The notes: generated from the sequence alone by a model not told the origin. A stretch of 64,000 nucleotides of DNA from an uncultured Elusimicrobia bacterium (GCA_903881545.1 CAIRTQ010000096.1:1-64000); one strand, 5' to 3'; shown: positions 15,205-25,232, counted from the first letter of the stretch. Program-made: numbers and translations.

Positions 15205-16164
15205 TCACGCCAACCGATAGGACGTGGCGCGCGTGCGCCCTTCACGCAGAACCAGCCCCGCGTCCACCAAGGGATTTATGACCTGCCCCAGGCGGGCCCG
15301 GCTGAACTTGAAAGCCTTTCCCATGTCCGCGGCTCGCACGCGCCCCTGGTCCCGCAGGAAGCGCAGCACGTCCTCCTGGCGCTGAGTCAAAACGATCCGC
15401 GGCGCCCGGGCGGAGACTTGGAGCGAGGCGATCCGGTCCTTGGTCCGGCGCAAAGTCTCGACCACCCCTTGGGCCACGTATTCCAGCCAAAAGCTTAAGT
15501 CGTCGTCCAAATCCCGGGCCTGCTGGATCTTCTGATAGTAAAGAGGCCGGTCGGCCCAGAAAAACTCATCCAAGGCGAAGAGGTGGTGCGTGTCGAAGCC
15601 GCGGGTGTAAAGGAGCCATGTCCCCAGCGCCCGCGCCGTGCGGCCGTTGCCGTCCGCGAAGGGATGGAGCGAGACCAGCCTGTGGTGCGCGATCGCGCCC
15701 ACGAGGATGGGATGAAGGGTCCGGGTCTCGGCGCAGTTCACCCAAGCCAAGAGAGCCTGGGTCAAGGGCCGCGCCTGCTCAGGAGCCGGCGGCGTATAGA
15801 TCAGATGACCCCGGCCGTCGACCACCCGATTCAGCTGGGTCTTATAATTGCCCGTATGTTCTTCCTGCAATGTCTTGCGGGTCACCATCCGGTGCAGGCG
15901 CAGCAGGTCCGGTTCCTTTATTAAGGACTCTTGGGCCTTCCGGCTCCAAATCCAGCGCAGGACCGCCAGATAGTTGAGGACTTCGTTCTGGGCTTGGGCC
16001 GACGCTCCGATCTCCTCGCCCCGGGCCATGGCCTGGACGTCGGGAAGGGTCAGGGGATTGCCCTCGATGGCGGTGGAGGAATGGGCCAAACGCGCGGCCG
16101 TATCCATCTGGAGCTTGGGCAGCCAAGCGACGTCCACCACGGACCGGCCGATCCATTCGCGCAA
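15205..16164 (-). CDS. Fic-family protein (true start probably slightly upstream of the TTG at 16164)
   Basis: HPFADGNGRTAR Fic motif; SSTAIEGN inhibitory-type motif; C-terminal winged helix. Confidence 0.9.
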   Translation of the reverse strand: MREWIGRSVVDVAWLPKLQMDTAARLAHSSTAIEGNPLTLPDVQAMARGEEIGASAQAQNEVLNYLAVLRWIWSRKAQESLIKEPDLLRLHRMVTRKTLQEEHTGNYKTQLNRVVDGRGHLIYTPPAPEQARPLTQALLAWVNCAETRTLHPILVGAIAHHRLVSLHPFADGNGRTARALGTWLLYTRGFDTHHLFALDEFFWADRPLYYQKIQQARDLDDDLSFWLEYVAQGVVETLRRTKDRIASLQVSARAPRIVLTQRQEDVLRFLRDQGRVRAADMGKAFKFSRARLGQVINPLVDAGLVLREGRTRATSYRLA

Positions 16165-16370
16165 TTCGGTGGCCTGCGTGATGAGCCGCAGGAGGTCCGG
16201 GGATATCTCGAAGCGCGGTTTGTATTCGATGCTGTAAGAATATCATTACGTATAGTTTACGTCAAGGGTTTCGTTAAGCCGGGCTTCTGAATAGCGGCCG
16301 CATCCCGTGGAACCGCACGCCTCCCGCTTCAATAAGGTAAAATCCTTCGGACGCCGCCGCACAACCTCCA

Positions 16371-18671
16371 ATGGACCTTCTCCTCGCGACCCGCAACCGG
16401 CACAAACTCGCCGAAATCGCCGCCATCCTCGGTCCCGGCTTGCGCGCTCTCACGCTCGACGACTATCCGGACGCGCCGCCCGTTATCGAGGACGAGCCCA
16501 CCCTGGAGGGCAACGCCCGCAAGAAGGCCGCGCAGACCGCGGCCGCCACCGGCCTCTGGTGCCTGGCTGACGACACCGGTTTGGAAGTCGAGGCCCTGCA
16601 CGGCGCCCCCGGGGTCCATTCCGCGCGCTACGCCGGCCCTGACTGCGACTACGCGGCCAACAACCGCAAGCTCCTGGAGGAACTGCGAGGCCTCTCGCCG
16701 GAGCGCAGGCGGGCGGCATTCCGCACCGTCATGGCTTTGGCCTCTCCGGACGGCAAGGTCACCATGGAGGAAGGGTGCCTGGAGGGTGTCATCGCGACAG
16801 TTGCGGCCGGCGACAACGGATTCGGCTACGACCCGCTTTTCTTCGTGCCGTCGTGCGGCAAGACCTTGGCCCAGATGAGCATGGAGGAGAAGAACGGCCT
16901 CAGCCACAGGGCCTCGGCCCTAGCCCGCATCCTGCCGCATGTCCGCCGCTTGGTCCTGGCCGCTGCTCTCGCCTGCCTGGCCCTGCCCGCCTCGGCTGGG
17001 CGCACCGAGCCGGCCAGCCAGACCATCTGGGATCAGATCATGACCGAGCAGGCGACCCGGGATGTGCGCGAGGGCGCCCAGTACCTCGACCTCAAGGACT
17101 ACGAGTCGGCGGTCCGCGAGTTTACCCGCGCGGTCCAGGCCGATCCCAAAGATCCGACCGCGCACATGATGCTGGGGGTGGGATACTATTGGACCGGCCG
17201 GGTGGACCTGTCCTTAGCGGAATACCGCAAGGCCTTGGATCTGGAGCCGGAGAGCTCCCAGGCCTGGCTGTTGACCGGCATCGCCCTGGCCTGGAAGGGA
17301 GCGGATAAGGCCGCTTATGAGGCCTTCCAGAAAGCGGCCGCTTACGATCCCAAGCGGCCGGACGCGCAGATGAACCTGGGCTCCATCGAGGCGTCGTTGG
17401 GCATGATGAACGGGGCTCTGGCGCACACCCGCAAAGCCATCGTGCTCGACTCTCACAACCCGCTCTACCATTATCAGCTCGCGGTGCTCTACCGCAAGCT
17501 CGGCCGCGATGCGGACTGCATCGAGGCCCTGCGCCACGCGTTGAACTACTTCCCGGAATTCGAGGACGCCCTGCTGGAGCTGGGCGCGGCGCAGGAGCGC
17601 AGCAAGGCCCCCCAGGACGCCTTGCGCAGCTTCCGCAAAGCCGTGGACCTCAAGGCCCACGACGCCGTGGCGCGTTTCCGCCTGGGCCGCCTCCTGCTCC
17701 ACGACGGGCAGGCCAAGAGCGCCCGCGCGGTCATGGCTGAAGCGTTCCGCCTGACTCCGGAGGAAGGCGGCGGCGGGCTGCAACTCTCGGTTTCTTACGC
17801 GGGCGGCAAGAGTCAGGCCGAAGCGCCGGGCGAGAAGCCCGCTGCGCCGGCCGCTCCCAAGTTCCCGGATGACAACGACCCTTTGGCGGTCTTCTCGCGC
17901 AATCTGGAGCGCGTCCCTCTCGACCAGAGCGCGGTCCTGGAAGTGGATGTCCTATTCACGCCCAAGCTCAAGCTGGTCAAGGCTCCCGCCGAGGGGTCCT
18001 CGGCCCTGGGCCAGGCCCTGGCCAAGCGCCTGGCCGGGCCCGAGTCAGCGCCCAAGGCGGTGCGGCGGCAGTACCAGCTGCGGCAAGCCAAGCCCGAGGA
18101 GCGCGCGGCGCAGATCCGCCAGATCGTGGAAGATTTGAAGGGGCTGATGCAAGGCGCGCCTGAAGGTTCTGATACACGCCTGGGTATGAACCTCACCTTC
18201 ACTCACCTCGCTGAGGCCTCCACCGGCCGCGGCGAAGCCGGACCCCCGGCCAAGGTTTCTTTCGAGCCGCGCCAAGTCGGCAACGACCTGGGCCTGTGGG
18301 TCATCGGGACCGGCTGGATGGGCTTGGTGGAGGAGGCCTTGCCTGAATCGGGAGAGGCCCCGAACCATCCCGAGCAGAGCGACTGGTGGATGGCCACGGG
18401 GCTCGGCTACGCGGCCTTGGGCGACGGCCAGCGCGCCCTGTCCGCCTTTGAGCGGGCGGTCCAGCTCGACGGCTCCAACGCGGCGGCCTGGCTGGGCCAG
18501 GGCGTGGCCGCCGTCATGACCGGCGACGAGGCCGGCGCGGTCGCGGCCCTGCGCGCGGCCCTGCGCGTAGACCCCAAGAACCGGGCGGCCCAAGACGGGA
18601 TCAAGTGGCTCCTGCGGCCGGCGGCCACCAAGCAACCGGCCCAGGCCGGCGCGGGCAAGGGGGGCGGATGA
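16371..18671 (+). CDS. Non-canonical purine NTP pyrophosphatase (RdgB/Ham1) domain continuous in frame with a TPR-repeat exported region
   Basis: MDLLLATRNRHKLAEIAAIL...LADDTGLEVEAL...GFGYDPLFFVP...SHRASAL; then LVLAAALACLALPASA and multiple TPRs; uninterrupted 766 codons. Confidence 0.88.
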   Translation: MDLLLATRNRHKLAEIAAILGPGLRALTLDDYPDAPPVIEDEPTLEGNARKKAAQTAAATGLWCLADDTGLEVEALHGAPGVHSARYAGPDCDYAANNRKLLEELRGLSPERRRAAFRTVMALASPDGKVTMEEGCLEGVIATVAAGDNGFGYDPLFFVPSCGKTLAQMSMEEKNGLSHRASALARILPHVRRLVLAAALACLALPASAGRTEPASQTIWDQIMTEQATRDVREGAQYLDLKDYESAVREFTRAVQADPKDPTAHMMLGVGYYWTGRVDLSLAEYRKALDLEPESSQAWLLTGIALAWKGADKAAYEAFQKAAAYDPKRPDAQMNLGSIEASLGMMNGALAHTRKAIVLDSHNPLYHYQLAVLYRKLGRDADCIEALRHALNYFPEFEDALLELGAAQERSKAPQDALRSFRKAVDLKAHDAVARFRLGRLLLHDGQAKSARAVMAEAFRLTPEEGGGGLQLSVSYAGGKSQAEAPGEKPAAPAAPKFPDDNDPLAVFSRNLERVPLDQSAVLEVDVLFTPKLKLVKAPAEGSSALGQALAKRLAGPESAPKAVRRQYQLRQAKPEERAAQIRQIVEDLKGLMQGAPEGSDTRLGMNLTFTHLAEASTGRGEAGPPAKVSFEPRQVGNDLGLWVIGTGWMGLVEEALPESGEAPNHPEQSDWWMATGLGYAALGDGQRALSAFERAVQLDGSNAAAWLGQGVAAVMTGDEAGAVAALRAALRVDPKNRAAQDGIKWLLRPAATKQPAQAGAGKGGG

Positions 18672-20065
18672 AACCAGGATTGGGCCGCATGCAGGCTTTC
18701 GTCCGGCGCGCCCATTTCGTCGGAGTGGGCGGCGTGGGCATGAGCGGCATCGCCGAGGTGCTGGCCAACCTGGGCTGCCGGGTCTCCGGCTCCGACCTCA
18801 AGGACAGCGAGACCCTGCGGCGCCTGAAGGCCGCGGGGGTGCGCGTGTTCCTGGGCCATGCGGCCGGGCACGCGCGCGGCGCCCAGGTCGTGGTGGTGAG
18901 CTCGGCCGTGAGTCCCGACAACCCCGAGGTTTTGGCCGCCTGCCGCGCCGGAGTGCCCGTCATCCTGAGGGCGCAGATGCTCGCCGAGCTCGGCCGCATG
19001 AAGAAGACCGTGACCGTGGCCGGCTCGCACGGCAAGACCACGACCACGGCCATGACGGCCATGGCCTTCTCGGGGGCCGGGGCCGAGCCTACCATGATCG
19101 TGGGCGGGCAGATCAAGAACATCGCCTCCAACGCGCGCCTCGGCCTGGGCGAGTACCTGGTCGCGGAGGCGGACGAGTCCGACGGCTCGTTCGTGCATCT
19201 GGAACCATTGGTGGCCGTGGTCACCAACATCGACAACGACCATCTCGACTATCACGGCAGCATGGAGAACCTGCGCGCGGCCTTCGCGCAGCATCTGGCC
19301 CGGCTGCCCTTCTACGGAGCCGCGGTGCTCTGCGCCGACGATCCGGAGCTCGCCCGCCTGCGCCCGCGGCTGAGCGCGTCGGTCGTCACCTACGGCATCC
19401 GGCTCAAGGCGGACTGGCGCGCCCGCAATATCCGGATGGACCGCAACGGCTCGCGGTACGACGCCTATCATCTCGGCCGTCGCGCGGCGCGCGTCGCGCT
19501 GCAGGTGCCCGGCCGCCACAACGTGCTCAACTCGCTCGCGGCGCTGGCCTCGGGGCGTTTCTTGGGCCTGCCTCTGAAGGGGCTGGTCCGCGGCCTGGCG
19601 GCTTTCCGCGGCGTGGGGCGCAGGCTTGACCCGCTGGGCGAGGCGGGGGGGGTCTGTTTCGTGGACGACTACGGCCACCACCCCACCGAGGTGCGGGCCG
19701 CGGTGTCGGCGGTGTGTTCCCTCTGGCGGGGGCGGCGCACGGTCGTCATCTTCCAGCCGCACCGCTACTCCCGCACCAAGCTGTTGGCCCGGGAGTTCGG
19801 CCCCGCCCTGAAGGGGGCGGATCTCGTGTTCGTGATGGACATCTACCCCGCTGGGGAGGCGCCGCTGGCCGGCGTGGATTCCGGGCTCATCCTGGATTCC
19901 CTGCGCCGTGCCGGGATCGCCTGCGCCCCGATCTCGCAGAGCCTGGATGTCCTGCGCCAACTGCGCCGCGGGGATGTGGTCCTGACCCTGGGCGCGGGCG
20001 ATGTGTGGAAGACAGGGATGGACCTGCTGCGCCGCCTGCGGGCCGACCTGGCGAGCCCGGTGTAG
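18668..20065 (+). CDS. murC: UDP-N-acetylmuramate--L-alanine ligase
   Basis: HFVGVGGVGMSGIAEVL, VAGSHGKTTTTAM, DDYGHHPTEV. Confidence 0.96.
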   Translation: MKPGLGRMQAFVRRAHFVGVGGVGMSGIAEVLANLGCRVSGSDLKDSETLRRLKAAGVRVFLGHAAGHARGAQVVVVSSAVSPDNPEVLAACRAGVPVILRAQMLAELGRMKKTVTVAGSHGKTTTTAMTAMAFSGAGAEPTMIVGGQIKNIASNARLGLGEYLVAEADESDGSFVHLEPLVAVVTNIDNDHLDYHGSMENLRAAFAQHLARLPFYGAAVLCADDPELARLRPRLSASVVTYGIRLKADWRARNIRMDRNGSRYDAYHLGRRAARVALQVPGRHNVLNSLAALASGRFLGLPLKGLVRGLAAFRGVGRRLDPLGEAGGVCFVDDYGHHPTEVRAAVSAVCSLWRGRRTVVIFQPHRYSRTKLLAREFGPALKGADLVFVMDIYPAGEAPLAGVDSGLILDSLRRAGIACAPISQSLDVLRQLRRGDVVLTLGAGDVWKTGMDLLRRLRADLASPV

Positions 20066-20068
20066 CCG

Positions 20069-20842
20069 ATGGGAGCGCGCCTCGACCAGCATTACCTCGT
20101 GGACTCCGCGGCGCGCGACGCCATCGCCGCGGCGGCGGACATCGCGCCCACGGACCGCGTGCTGGAGATCGGGCCGGGGCGGGGGATACTGACCAAGGCG
20201 CTCCTGCCGGCGGCCGCGGTGGTGGCCGTGGAACTCGACGATCTCCTGGCCGCGCAGATCGCCGCCGCTTTAAGCAATCCCCCGAACCTGCGCGTGGTCA
20301 ACGCGGATTTTCTGCGCTTTGAATTGGGATCGCTGGGGCCGGGGCCTTGGAAGGTCGCGGCCAACCTCCCGTATGCCGTGGCCACCCCGATCCTCCAGCG
20401 CATTTTGGCCTGGCCCGAATGGACCGTGGCGGTGCTCATGTTCCAGAAGGAGGTGGCTGACCGCATCGCGGCGCCGCCGGGCGGGGCGGATTACGGCCTG
20501 CTGACGCTTTCCGTGGCCATCCACGCCACGGCTGAGTTCGTGGTGGAACTTTCCCCGGAGAGCTTCCGGCCCCGCCCCCGGGTCGCCTCGGCCGCGGTGC
20601 GGCTCGCGCGCCGGCCGCAGCCCTTGGTGCCGCCGGAGGAGCAGAAACAGTTCTTCCGCGTCGCCCGGGCCGCTTTCAGCCAGAGGCGCAAGATGGCGTT
20701 GGGGGTGCTAGCCAGCAGCCTGGGGCTCGGACGCGAGCGCGTGGCCGAGGCCTTCGCCGCCGAGGGCATCGCGCCCGCGGCGCGGGCCGAGACGATAGCG
20801 CTGGAAGGCTGGCGGGGCTTGGCGCGGCGGCTGGCGCCTTGA
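20069..20842 (+). CDS. rsmA: 16S rRNA (adenine1518-N6/adenine1519-N6)-dimethyltransferase
   Basis: QHYLVDSAARDAI, VLEIGPGRGILT, KVAANLPYAVATPIL. Confidence 0.95.
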   Translation: MGARLDQHYLVDSAARDAIAAAADIAPTDRVLEIGPGRGILTKALLPAAAVVAVELDDLLAAQIAAALSNPPNLRVVNADFLRFELGSLGPGPWKVAANLPYAVATPILQRILAWPEWTVAVLMFQKEVADRIAAPPGGADYGLLTLSVAIHATAEFVVELSPESFRPRPRVASAAVRLARRPQPLVPPEEQKQFFRVARAAFSQRRKMALGVLASSLGLGRERVAEAFAAEGIAPAARAETIALEGWRGLARRLAP

Positions 20843-20846
20843 GGCC

Positions 20847-21947
20847 TCAGTTGGGCGCGATGGTGCCCGCGCCGACCACGATCTCGCCCTGATAGAAGAC
20901 CGCGGTCTGGCCGGGCGTCACCGCCAGCTGGGGCTCGCGGCAGGCGACGCGGACGCTGCCCGGCTCGGGGCCGGGTGATATCTCGGCGGGGGCCGGCCGG
21001 TGCCGCTGGCGGACCTGGACCTCGACGCTCAAGGGCTGCCGGGGCGCCTCGGCCAAGCCCACCCAGTTGAGGTCGCGCACGATGAAGTCCGCGCGGTAGA
21101 GCGAAGACTTCGGCCCGACCTCGACCGAGTTGGCGGCGGCGTCTATGCGCGTCACATAGAGCGGCCGGCCCTTGCCGCTGAGGCCCACGCCCTTGCGCTG
21201 GCCCACGGTATAGTGGACGATCCCCCGGTGCTGCGCGACGACCCGACCGGCGTCGTCCTGGATGGGCCCGGGCCGCGAGTCCGCCGCGCTGAACAGCACG
21301 CCGTAATCCGGGCTCTCGATGAAATCCTGGCTTTCGGGCTTGTCCGCGAGGTCGCTCCAGCCCAGTTGGCGGGCCATGTCCTTGACCTGCGTCTTGGTCA
21401 TGCCGCCCAAGGGCAGGAGCAAGTCCCGCAGCTGGGACTGCGCCAGGCGGGCCAGGAAATAGGACTGGTCCTTGCGGCGGTCCGCGGCCCGCATCAGGAG
21501 GCAGCGGCCGTCGCCGGCGCGCCGTTCGACGCGCGCGTAATGGCCGGTGGCGAAAAGATCAAAATGGATGCCTTGCCGCCGGGCCTTGTCCAAAAGCAGG
21601 CCGAACTTGACGACCTGGTTGCAGCGCACGCACGGGTTGGGAGTGCGCCCGCCGCGGTATTCCTCCCGGAAATAGTCCAGCACCGCCGCGCGGAACTCCG
21701 CGGCGAGGTCGACGCCGTGGTGCGGTATGCCCAGCCGTCGCGCCACTTCGCGCGCGGCTTCCAGGTCGCGCCCCTCGCCTGGGCCGTAGCAGCCGGACCG
21801 GCCCTGGTCCGGGATGGGCAAGGACCCGTCCCAGGTCAGCATGGTCAGGCCTATGACCTCGTAGCCCTGCGCCTGGAGGCAGTGCGCCGTGACGGCGGAA
21901 TCCACTCCGCCGCTCAAGCCCACACCGACGACGCCGGCCTTGGCCAT
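20847..21947 (-). CDS. mnmA: tRNA-specific 2-thiouridylase
   Basis: VGLSGGVDSAV, PNPCVRCNQVVKF, ATGHYARVE, KDQSYFLARL. Confidence 0.96.
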   Translation of the reverse strand: MAKAGVVGVGLSGGVDSAVTAHCLQAQGYEVIGLTMLTWDGSLPIPDQGRSGCYGPGEGRDLEAAREVARRLGIPHHGVDLAAEFRAAVLDYFREEYRGGRTPNPCVRCNQVVKFGLLLDKARRQGIHFDLFATGHYARVERRAGDGRCLLMRAADRRKDQSYFLARLAQSQLRDLLLPLGGMTKTQVKDMARQLGWSDLADKPESQDFIESPDYGVLFSAADSRPGPIQDDAGRVVAQHRGIVHYTVGQRKGVGLSGKGRPLYVTRIDAAANSVEVGPKSSLYRADFIVRDLNWVGLAEAPRQPLSVEVQVRQRHRPAPAEISPGPEPGSVRVACREPQLAVTPGQTAVFYQGEIVVGAGTIAPN

Positions 21948-21995
21948 CGCGAATATAGTAACATTAACAACAGCTCACTTTTAGGAGGCGGTCTC

Positions 21996-22559
21996 ATGAT
22001 CAGCACCTCTGATTTTCACAATGGTTTGGTGTTCGAGGACGAGGGCCATTTCTGGCAGATTCTCCATTATCAGCACCACCGCAAGTCGCAGGCGGCCGCG
22101 GTCTACCGCGTGACCGTGCGCTCCCTGACCACGGGCAGCATCGCGGAGAAGTCCTACTCCTCCGGTTCGAAGTTCCGCGAGGTGCCGGTGACCAAGCGCG
22201 AGAAGCAGTACAGCTATGACGAAGGCGACATGGCGGTCTTCATCGACATGGAGACTTACGAGCAGGTTTCCTTCCCCAAGTCCAAGCTCGGGCCCCAGGC
22301 CAGGTTCCTGCGCGAGAACATGCAGGTCCTGGGCGTCTACATCGACGAGAAGCTGACCGACATCGAGCTGCCCGCCAACGTGGTGCTGACCGTGGTCTCG
22401 ACCGTCCCCGGCGTCAAGGGCGACTCGGTCTCCAACATGGTCAAGCCCGCGACCTTGGACACCGGCCTGGAGGTGCAGGTGCCGCTGTTCATCAAGGAAG
22501 GCGATAAGATCCGGGTGGACACCCGCAACTGCGAGTACGTGGAGCGGGTCAAGGAATAG
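21996..22559 (+). CDS. efp: Elongation factor P, with atypical loop I
   Basis: AGGAGG RBS at 21983; SDFHNGLVFEDEGHFWQIL...KGDSVSNMVKPATLDTGLEVQVPLFIKEGDKIRVDTR. Confidence 0.93.
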   Translation: MISTSDFHNGLVFEDEGHFWQILHYQHHRKSQAAAVYRVTVRSLTTGSIAEKSYSSGSKFREVPVTKREKQYSYDEGDMAVFIDMETYEQVSFPKSKLGPQARFLRENMQVLGVYIDEKLTDIELPANVVLTVVSTVPGVKGDSVSNMVKPATLDTGLEVQVPLFIKEGDKIRVDTRNCEYVERVKE

Positions 22560-22581
22560 GACCTCGCGCAGGCGCGGCGCC

Positions 22582-23268
22582 GTGATCAAGGCCGTCATCT
22601 TCGACGTTGATAACACCCTCACGGACTTCATGCGGACCAAGCGGGCCGCGGTGGACTCGGCCGTGGAGAGCATGATCGACGCGGGCCTGCGGGTGCGCAA
22701 GGAGGTCATGGTCGAGAAGATCTTCGCCACCTACTGGAAGGAAGGGGTGGAGGATCAGAAGATCTTCGACAAGGTCCTCAAGTCTGAATTCGGCCGCATC
22801 GACTACAAGCTTCTGGCCGCCGGCATCGTGGGCTACCGCCGTTCCAAGGCCGGCACCTTGGCCCTCTACCCGCATGTGCACCTGACCCTGCTGGAACTCA
22901 TGCGCCTGGGCATCAAGAGCGCGGCCCTCTCCGACGCGCCCAAGCTGGAGGTCTGGCTGCGCATCGTGGGCCTGGGCCTGCACCACTATTTCGACCACGT
23001 GGTCGCCTCCGAGGACCTGGGCAAGCGCAAGCCGGCGCCCGAGCCCTTCCGCAAGGCCTTGGAACTGCTCGGCTCCGAGCCCGCCGAGACCATCATGGTG
23101 GGAGATTGGGCCGAGCGCGACATGTTGGGCGCGAGGAACCTCGGCATACGCACGGCCTGGGCCAAGTACGGAGACACCCAGGGGACCGTGGACTCGGGGG
23201 CGGAATTCGTGCTTTCCGACATCCATGAATTGGTGGACATCATCCGCAGGGAGAACGGCCCGGCGTGA
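22582..23268 (+). CDS. HAD-superfamily hydrolase
   Basis: VIFDVDNTLTDF, SDAPK, GDWAERDMLGA. Confidence 0.9.
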   Translation: MIKAVIFDVDNTLTDFMRTKRAAVDSAVESMIDAGLRVRKEVMVEKIFATYWKEGVEDQKIFDKVLKSEFGRIDYKLLAAGIVGYRRSKAGTLALYPHVHLTLLELMRLGIKSAALSDAPKLEVWLRIVGLGLHHYFDHVVASEDLGKRKPAPEPFRKALELLGSEPAETIMVGDWAERDMLGARNLGIRTAWAKYGDTQGTVDSGAEFVLSDIHELVDIIRRENGPA

Positions 23269-24860
23269 GGAGGATATTCCTGGCCGCGTTTCTGGCCGCC
23301 GCTCTGGCGGTTCCGGTCCGGGCCTTGACCGTGGAGCGGATCTCCGGCGCGGGCTCGGCCGGCCGGGCCTCCGAGGTCGTGGCCGGGGAGGCGCTGGTGC
23401 GCTTCGCGGCCGTTGCGGGCGGGGCGCAGCGCGCGGCCGCCCTGCGCGGCCTGGGTGCCGCCGCCGCGCGGGATCTGCCCGGAGGCTGGACCCACGTGCG
23501 CCTGCCCGCGGGCCTGGGCGTGGCCGAGGGCCTCTCCCGATTGCGCTCCCTGCCCGGGGTGCTGGAGGCTGCGCCCAACCGCTTCTATCGCGCCCTGAAG
23601 ACCCCCAACGACCCGTTCGTCTCGTCGCAGTGGGCGCTCAACGTCATGGAGGCGTTCCAGGCCTGGGATTTCGAGACGGGAGCCTCCAGCAAAACCACGG
23701 TCGCGGTCATCGACTCGGGCATCGACGGCACCCAGCCGGACCTCGCCGCCAAGTTGACGGCCGGGGGGCACGCCTTCTGCGCCCCGGGGGGCGCGGCCTG
23801 CGTGGCGCAGGCCAGCCCGACTCCGGCCTGCGACCATGCCACGCGCGTCTCGGGGGTCGCGGCCGCGGCCTCGGACAACGGCGTGGGCGTGGCCGGCCTG
23901 TCCTGGGGCGCCCAGCTGCTCTCCGTCAAGGTGTTCAACGACGTGGACTGCGATACGACCTGCAGCCTCGGGACCTGTGGGACGGACGACGCGGCCATCA
24001 TCAACGCCATCGCCTACGCCCAAACCCTGCAAGGCTCGGCGGCCTTCGGCCATATCGTCATTAATCTCAGCCTGGGCGGTCCCGGCTCCTGCTCGGCCCC
24101 TCTCGCCGCGGCCCTGGCCGCGGCCGCGGCCGCCGGGATGCCCGCGGCCATCGCGGCGGGCAACGACGGGGGCTCCGTCAATTCGCCGGCGAACTGCGCC
24201 GCCGACGCGCAGGTAATCAACGCCGGGGGCGGGGTCCTGCCGGTCGGCGCCACGGACTCCTCCGACGCGGTCGCCACTTGGTCGTCGCGGGGCTCGGAGC
24301 TCGCGAGCTACGGGGTGGCGGCGCCCGGCGTCGCGGTGATGACCACGGATCTCTCCAGCGGCTACGCCTCGGCCGACGGTACCTCCTTCGCGAGCCCGCA
24401 GGTGGCGGGCCTGGCCGCGCTCCTGCTCTCGGCCCGGCCGACGTCCACGCCCGGCCAGGTCCAGCAGTACATCCGCGCCGGCGCGGATTCCATCCAGGCC
24501 TCCGCGGCTGCCTCGGGCTCGGGCCGCGTCAACGCCCGGCGCGCCTTGTGCCAGGCCGTGGGGTGCGTGAAACCATCGACGGAGACCTACGCCTTTCCCA
24601 ACCCCCTGCGCCTGGCCCAGTCTAACGGGGCCACGCTGGCTGTCCCCGACTCACTGCAAGGTGGCTACATCTCCATCCGTATCTACACCTTCAGCGGCGC
24701 GCTGGTGCGCGAGCTCACGGGCTCGGTCGGCGCGGGCAACGCCGGGCTGGTCTGGGACGGCCGCAACGCGGCGGGGACTCTTGTGACCAGCGGGACTTAC
24801 TTTTTCGTGGTCTCCACCGGCAAGGGCAAGTCGCGGGGCCGCGTCGCGGTGATCCGTTGA
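23265..24860 (+). CDS. Secreted subtilisin-like serine protease (S8) with C-terminal FlgD-like Ig domain
   Basis: VIDSGIDGTQPDL (Asp), DHATRVSGVA (His), GTSFASPQVAG (Ser); C-terminal GLVWDGRNAAGTLVTSGTYFF. Confidence 0.92.
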   Translation: MRRIFLAAFLAAALAVPVRALTVERISGAGSAGRASEVVAGEALVRFAAVAGGAQRAAALRGLGAAAARDLPGGWTHVRLPAGLGVAEGLSRLRSLPGVLEAAPNRFYRALKTPNDPFVSSQWALNVMEAFQAWDFETGASSKTTVAVIDSGIDGTQPDLAAKLTAGGHAFCAPGGAACVAQASPTPACDHATRVSGVAAAASDNGVGVAGLSWGAQLLSVKVFNDVDCDTTCSLGTCGTDDAAIINAIAYAQTLQGSAAFGHIVINLSLGGPGSCSAPLAAALAAAAAAGMPAAIAAGNDGGSVNSPANCAADAQVINAGGGVLPVGATDSSDAVATWSSRGSELASYGVAAPGVAVMTTDLSSGYASADGTSFASPQVAGLAALLLSARPTSTPGQVQQYIRAGADSIQASAAASGSGRVNARRALCQAVGCVKPSTETYAFPNPLRLAQSNGATLAVPDSLQGGYISIRIYTFSGALVRELTGSVGAGNAGLVWDGRNAAGTLVTSGTYFFVVSTGKGKSRGRVAVIR

Positions 24861-24875
24861 ACGCCGGAGGGTTAT

Positions 24876-25232
24876 TTGATAGCTTTTAATAAGACGCGGG
24901 GCCGTGAGATCGCGTCCCGGGTCGTCAAGGCGGACGACCCGGTCGCGCGCTCGCGCGGATTGCTGGGTCGGACGGCATTAGAGGCGGGGGAGGGTCTTTG
25001 GATCGTGCCCTGCCCCATGATTCACACCCTATTCATGAGATTTCCCATCGACGCGGTGTTCCTGGACCGGGGCCTGCGCGTGGTGCGCGTCCTGGAGAAT
25101 CTCAAGCCCTGGCGCCTGTCGCCGTGGGTCTTTCGGGCGCATAGTGTCCTGGAACTGGCGGGCGGCTCCGCGGGCCGCGGCGTCCAGGCCGGAGACCAGT
25201 TGGAGTTTCGTCGCGCGGAGGGTGGGTCATGA
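24876..25232 (+). CDS. DUF192-family protein
   Basis: ARSRGLLGRTAL...GLWIVPCPMIHTLFMRFPIDAVFLD. Confidence 0.9.
   Translation: MIAFNKTRGREIASRVVKADDPVARSRGLLGRTALEAGEGLWIVPCPMIHTLFMRFPIDAVFLDRGLRVVRVLENLKPWRLSPWVFRAHSVLELAGGSAGRGVQAGDQLEFRRAEGGS

Noticed and set aside
7333-16250. Prophage containing the DGR
   Set aside because: No capsid, terminase, portal, tail or integrase genes are visible in the flanks.
18407-20092. 561-aa minus-strand ORF over murC
   Set aside because: GC-rich shadow ORF antisense to a well-supported gene; same for 3293-4684, 32108-33385, 34678-35877 and 41337-42590.
21000-21995. Long N-terminal extension of the EF-P ORF
   Set aside because: Antisense to mnmA; EF-P has a clear RBS and ATG at 21996.
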